Assembly: GCA_017521025.1 (NCBI GenBank)
Contig: JAFXEB010000019.1
Span: forward strand, 1 to 36,300
Direction: 5' to 3'
Length of the DNA stretch: 36,300 nucleotides
Origin: Clostridia bacterium
GTDB lineage: Bacteria > Bacillota > Clostridia > Oscillospirales > CAG-382
Under the pieces are notes generated by a model. It worked only from the letters and a program-made list of their open reading frames with translations, searched no databases and was not told the DNA's origin. This document shows positions 32,934-36,300 of the stretch, one piece after another (position 1 is the stretch's first letter; each line of letters opens with the position of its first letter). Both the position numbers and the translations under genes were made by a program.

Positions 32934-33614
32934 ATGTACGATTACAGGGGGCTGAGACCCCATAACCTGCTGTCTCCGAGGTACAGACATATACTGCTTC
33001 TTTTATACTGGCCTCTTTACGGCTTTATGTTCGGTGCGGTGGAGAGGCTTGTGTCCTTTGACTACTACCACCCTATGTACTGCCCCTTGGATGACCTTGT
33101 GCCCTTTAACGAGTTTTTTCTGATACCCTATCTGTTCTGGTTCATCTTTATGGTGGGTATATTCGTGTACAGCTTTTTCTGGGACGTGTCTGCCTTTAAG
33201 CGTGGAATGTATTTCATAATGCTTACATATACCACCACCTGCATAATATACCTGATATTCCCCAACTGTCAGGAGTTGCGTGCGCCTGAGGAGTTTGCAA
33301 GAGAGAACGTGCTGACACGGTTTATGGAGTGGTATTACGAGTTTGACACAAACACTAACGTATGCCCCTCGCTCCACGTTATAGGCTCCTTTGCCGTGCT
33401 CTATACAGCATGGAGCAGCAAGCATTTCAGCACCCGCAAATGGCGCATCGCCTTTGCCCTTACCGCCGTGCTTATCAGCATCTCTACCGTTTTTGTGAAG
33501 CAACACAGCGTGCTTGATATCCCCCCTGCCCTGTTGCTTTGTGCTGTCGCCGCACCCGTCGCCACCTACATCTGGCGGAAGACGGCGCCCGAGGCAGAGC
33601 TTGTCACGGCGTAA
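32934..33614 (+). CDS. PAP2-superfamily membrane phosphatase or transferase
   Basis: The 226-residue protein has about six membrane helices. PAP2 motif 2 reads CPSLHV and motif 3 reads KQHSVLDIPPA, retaining the catalytic His and the Asp; motif 1 is not clear, as in the inositol-phosphorylceramide-synthase-like branch. It probably acts on a lipid phosphate at the outer membrane face. The start is MYDYRGLRPHN at 32934, eight bases after the glycosyltransferase stop; the ribosome site is weak, suggesting coupling. It closes the lipid cluster, followed by a hairpin terminator. Confidence 0.7.
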   Translation: MYDYRGLRPHNLLSPRYRHILLLLYWPLYGFMFGAVERLVSFDYYHPMYCPLDDLVPFNEFFLIPYLFWFIFMVGIFVYSFFWDVSAFKRGMYFIMLTYTTTCIIYLIFPNCQELRAPEEFARENVLTRFMEWYYEFDTNTNVCPSLHVIGSFAVLYTAWSSKHFSTRKWRIAFALTAVLISISTVFVKQHSVLDIPPALLLCAVAAPVATYIWRKTAPEAELVTA

Positions 33615-33642
33615 AGCACTGCATACAAAAAAACACCGTTCA

Positions 33643-33690
33643 GGCTGTCTCAAATGCCCTTACCTCGCATTTGCGGCAGCCTCTTTCTGT
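33643..33690 (+). terminator. Intrinsic terminator after the lipid cluster
   Basis: Arms GGCTG/CAGCC and CAAATGC/GCATTTG pair with a small internal loop, and a T-rich tract follows. Confidence 0.55.
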
Positions 33691-33698
33691 ATCAAAGC

Positions 33699-33727
33699 TT
33701 GACAAAAGACGTGGATGACGATAAAAT
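33699..33727 (+). promoter_or_regulatory. Strong sigma-A promoter of the PrsW-transglutaminase pair
   Basis: TTGACA (33699-33704), a 17-base spacer and TAAAAT (33722-33727). Confidence 0.75.
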
Positions 33728-33772
33728 AAAAACAGCCCCAAGGGGCGGAGTTTAAAATTCGGGAGGAGAATT

Positions 33773-34666
33773 ATGAACAACCTTGGCATTTCGTTTCTTG
33801 CATTGGTACCGCCGCTGATACTTTGCTGGTACGTTTACAAAAAGGACAGGGTGGAAAAGGAGCCATTTTTACTGCTGGCGATGCTGTTTTTTGCAGGCGC
33901 TTTAGTGTATTTCCCCTCTATATGGGGCGAAAACGGACTTATCGGACTTTGGGACAAGGCCTTTGCCTCCCGGATAGATTACAGCCTTACGGGCGTTCCC
34001 ACCTATGAATCCGATAGCGCATTGGTATATCACAGCCTGCTAAGAGGCTTTCTGGGCGTTGCGGTGGTGGAGGAGGCGGCAAAATGGCTGGTGCTTTACT
34101 TTATCACCTTTAAAAACAAAAACTTCGGCCACCTGTTTGACGGTGTGGTTTATTCGGTATTCGTCTCGCTGGGCTTTGCGGCGGCAGAGAACGTGAGATA
34201 CGCCGTTATGGACGGCTGGGACACCTTCCTTTTGCGTTCCGTCACCTCGGTACCGGGTCACATGATGTTCGGTGTGCTGATGGGCGTTTGCTACACCATG
34301 TGGCACACCTATCTGTTGGCAAGGCTAAAGGAGAAGATACTTGAAGGTGAGGGCGCCATCACCGTGAAAAAGCCTGTAAAGAGCGGTATGTGGCTTGTGG
34401 CAAGCCTTGTTTTGCCCTTCCTTACCCACGGCTTTTACAGCTTTGTAGGCTTTTACGCATCCGATGCTATGACGGCGATATTCTATGTTTTCACTCTGGT
34501 GCTGTTTGCCCTTTGCTTCGTCCTGCTCCGCTGGCTTTCCTCGGTAGACAGGATAGATGACGAGGTCGCCTACGGACTTTTGGGCATCAGATACCCTTCA
34601 CTCAAGAACAAAGAGGACAGCACTCTTGATGACCTTGAGGAGATGGAAAGGAGGGAGGAGGAATGA
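33773..34666 (+). CDS. prsW: PrsW-family intramembrane protease
   Basis: The 297-residue protein has about eight membrane helices and the PrsW motifs: EEAAK (Glu100-Glu101, Lys104), FAAAE (Glu139), GHMMFG (His163) and a later HGFYSF (His219). It ends in a charged Glu-rich tail. PrsW in Bacillus subtilis makes the first cut in the anti-sigma factor RsiW. No sigma or anti-sigma gene is in the window, so the target here is open. AGGAG lies just before the ATG. The stop overlaps the next start by four bases, so the two proteins are made together. Confidence 0.85.
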   Translation: MNNLGISFLALVPPLILCWYVYKKDRVEKEPFLLLAMLFFAGALVYFPSIWGENGLIGLWDKAFASRIDYSLTGVPTYESDSALVYHSLLRGFLGVAVVEEAAKWLVLYFITFKNKNFGHLFDGVVYSVFVSLGFAAAENVRYAVMDGWDTFLLRSVTSVPGHMMFGVLMGVCYTMWHTYLLARLKEKILEGEGAITVKKPVKSGMWLVASLVLPFLTHGFYSFVGFYASDAMTAIFYVFTLVLFALCFVLLRWLSSVDRIDDEVAYGLLGIRYPSLKNKEDSTLDDLEEMERREEE

Positions 34667-35895
34667 GAAAGACCTCCGGCAGCGGTATAGGCAGTACCAT
34701 CTTCGGTCTGCTTATCTGGGCTTGCATAGGCTTTGCGGCCTACAATTTCTTCTTTGCAGACGGGGACGACATAACGGGCAACTACGGCTTTGACGTGGAG
34801 TCAGGCTCGGTAGAGGCGCTTAATTATGACCTGCCCGAGAACAGAAACAAATATTATGAGCTTGACACGCTGGGCAAGGAGCTTTACGGTACACTACGTG
34901 ACTCTATTGCCGCAGGCAAGAGCACCGTTTACTTCCACTCGCTGGATTATGACGATTTCGAGGACACCATATACGATGCCTTTGATGCGCTGTATTACGA
35001 TTTTCCTGAGTTTTTCTGGCTTAACGGCGGCTGGTCATGTCAGGCTTCACAGGCTGAGAACATCAACCTTGTTGACATCAGCTTTGAGCCAGGCTTTTAC
35101 GAGTATTGGAGCTACACCACCGACAAGGACGGCTATATAGATGCCGCACTGTCTGAGGCTAAGCGTATTGCGGCAATGGCGGCAACCGTGGACGGCAAGT
35201 TTGAAAAGGTTAAGTTTGTGCACGACTACCTCGTGGTGAACGCAGAGTACGATTACGTATGTCTTGAGGAGCTTAACAAAACCGTGCAGAGGGCGTCAAG
35301 CCAGCAGTCACACACCATATACGGCTGTCTCGTGAACAAGGTCTGCGTTTGTGACGGCTATTCCAAGAGCTTTCAGCTTATTATGAATATGCTGGACATA
35401 GACTGTGAGCTTGTCCTCGGCAACGCAGGCGGCGGTCACGCATGGAACTACGTGGTGCTTGACGGCGAGGCGTATTGGATGGACATAACCTGGGACGAAA
35501 ACGAGCAGGCTGACGAAAGCGGCGACCTTTACGCACCCCACGGAGCCAATTACGACTATTTCTGCGTAACGGACGAACACCTCTACAAGACCCACACCCC
35601 CGAGGATACCTTTAAGGTGCCCGTTTGCAACGCTACGGAATACAACTTCTTCCACCACGAGAACAGCTATCTTGAGTCCTACAGCTTTGACGCAGTGTGC
35701 GACGCCGTGACAGAGCAGGCAGGCTCGCAGATAATACATATCCGATTTGCCACCCCCTCCGCCCTGGACGAGGCACTGGACGAGCTGGTGCAAAAGGGCA
35801 GGTTTGAGGATGCGCCCGGAATGAAAGAGCTGTACCGCAACACAAAGTTCTTCTACAGCACCGCAAGTAATACACTGCACATATATTTGCCCTGA
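34663..35895 (+). CDS. Membrane-anchored transglutaminase-like protein
   Basis: The 410-residue protein has one N-terminal membrane segment (about 11-31) and an extracellular region. The transglutaminase-like core (about 170-290) has the Cys-His-Asp triad at Cys230 (VCDGYSKSF), His259 (GGHAWNYV) and Asp274 (YWMDITWD). Upstream residues 85-150 (FHSLDYDD...DFPEFFWLNGGW) form the usual helper region of clostridial members. These proteins are thought to act as proteases or cross-linkers on surface substrates. It is translationally coupled to the PrsW gene. The target is unknown. Confidence 0.8.
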   Translation: MRKTSGSGIGSTIFGLLIWACIGFAAYNFFFADGDDITGNYGFDVESGSVEALNYDLPENRNKYYELDTLGKELYGTLRDSIAAGKSTVYFHSLDYDDFEDTIYDAFDALYYDFPEFFWLNGGWSCQASQAENINLVDISFEPGFYEYWSYTTDKDGYIDAALSEAKRIAAMAATVDGKFEKVKFVHDYLVVNAEYDYVCLEELNKTVQRASSQQSHTIYGCLVNKVCVCDGYSKSFQLIMNMLDIDCELVLGNAGGGHAWNYVVLDGEAYWMDITWDENEQADESGDLYAPHGANYDYFCVTDEHLYKTHTPEDTFKVPVCNATEYNFFHHENSYLESYSFDAVCDAVTEQAGSQIIHIRFATPSALDEALDELVQKGRFEDAPGMKELYRNTKFFYSTASNTLHIYLP

Positions 35896-35916
35896 TAAAA
35901 TGGAATATAAACGCAC

Positions 35917-35941
35917 AAAGGACGGCAAACCGCCGTCCTTT
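35917..35941 (+). terminator. Hairpin after the transglutaminase gene
   Basis: Perfect arms AAAGGACGGC and GCCGTCCTTT around five bases. The stem itself supplies the T stretch; no longer T tract follows. Confidence 0.55.
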
Positions 35942-36300
35942 ACTATATGTTCGTATATGATTTATGCTTTATCTCTCTGTTCTGTGAACAGTAACGCCGT
36001 CTGCGACGGCTACACCTCATCCACCGACTCCGTCGGTCCCCCTTCTCCTCTAAGGAGAAGGCTTTTTGCCTTTGCCGTAAGTCAAAGAAAAAGAGCTTGG
36101 GGGCGCATAAACACAACAAAACAGGGACTGCTCCAAATGCCGAGCATTCGGAGGGCAGTCCTTTATCTATGCTTGGAGGAAACACGTCGAAAACTGCCTC
36201 CTCGAGCCTTTACCAAAAACATAGCTTTAAGAAGAAACGCCACTAAGCCTTCTCCTTAGAGGAGAAGGTGGCGCCGTAAGGCGACGGATGAGGTGTAGGC
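35942..36300. other. Non-coding right edge
   Basis: No gene is seen. The stretch holds a small hairpin (35996-36010, GCCGTC/GACGGC) and the inverted-repeat element 36010-36298. Confidence 0.6.
36010..36298. mobile_element. MITE-like inverted-repeat element
   Basis: The left arm (36010-36064) and right arm (36245-36298) are inverted copies, both reading inward CTACACCTCATCC then ending GGAGAAGGCTT. Each arm contains the same 9-bp-stem hairpin (CCTTCTCCT/AGGAGAAGG) and a second hairpin whose sequence differs while pairing is kept. About 180 non-coding bases lie between, with a central hairpin (36125-36151, GGACTGC/GCAGTCC). No transposase is present, so any movement would need one elsewhere. 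Confidence 0.6.

Noticed and set aside
36065..36244. A small gene inside the inverted-repeat element
   Set aside because: No frame with a ribosome site and sensible translation; the stretch is dominated by hairpins.

Overview
This window looks like chromosomal DNA of an anaerobic, spore-forming Clostridia member, most likely a gut Oscillospirales/Ruminococcaceae-type organism. The evidence is a GerA-family germination protein, a LysM–GH18 cortex-hydrolase-like protein, a Cys-rich protein behind a sigma-K-like promoter, dockerin-like modules, a sortase-type C-terminus and good sigma-A promoters (TTGACA/TATAAT type). AGGAGG-type ribosome sites are common, and TTG or GTG starts are frequent. I see no rRNA, tRNA, CRISPR array, prophage or transposase. 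The only mobile-looking item is a non-coding inverted-repeat element at the right edge.

Layout: 1-5627 holds secreted wall-associated proteins: a truncated CHAP-like/SH3 protein, an N-acetylmuramoyl-L-alanine amidase with a dockerin, and a GLUG-repeat protein with a dockerin. 5691-7796 is an orphan GerA-type subunit followed by a DUF3298-like protein. 7962-11294 is a three-gene surface operon: SGNH hydrolase, DUF4358 lipoprotein, and an M23/LytM protein whose metal ligands are all replaced. Then come nrdR, a YgiQ-family radical SAM gene, and the Cys-rich putative spore protein (14093-14962). 15074-18487 is a large paralogue of the first amidase, with three copies of the N-terminal module, an InlB-type repeat, a Ser/Glu stalk and a sortase signal.

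18693-27771 is a long leftward, mostly housekeeping run: pcrA, a DUF1015 gene, valS, asnA, a zinc-ribbon membrane protein and an anion-permease-like transporter, closed by a strong terminator. A GH18/LysM spore hydrolase lies upstream of pcrA and diverges from ttcA. 30109-33614 is a rightward membrane-lipid cluster: CrtO-like acyltransferase, PgsA, a second CDP-alcohol phosphatidyltransferase, a processive glycolipid-type glycosyltransferase and a PAP2 protein. 33773-35895 is a translationally coupled PrsW protease and membrane-anchored transglutaminase pair with its own strong promoter.

The common theme is the cell envelope: peptidoglycan turnover, surface display, spore cortex and coat, and membrane lipids. 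The items most worth following up are the SGNH/DUF4358/dead-M23 operon, the two amidase paralogues that use different anchoring modes but share an upstream promoter element, the sigma-K-like Cys-rich gene, and the structured inverted-repeat element at 36010-36298. All family calls were made by reading motifs; no database search was run.
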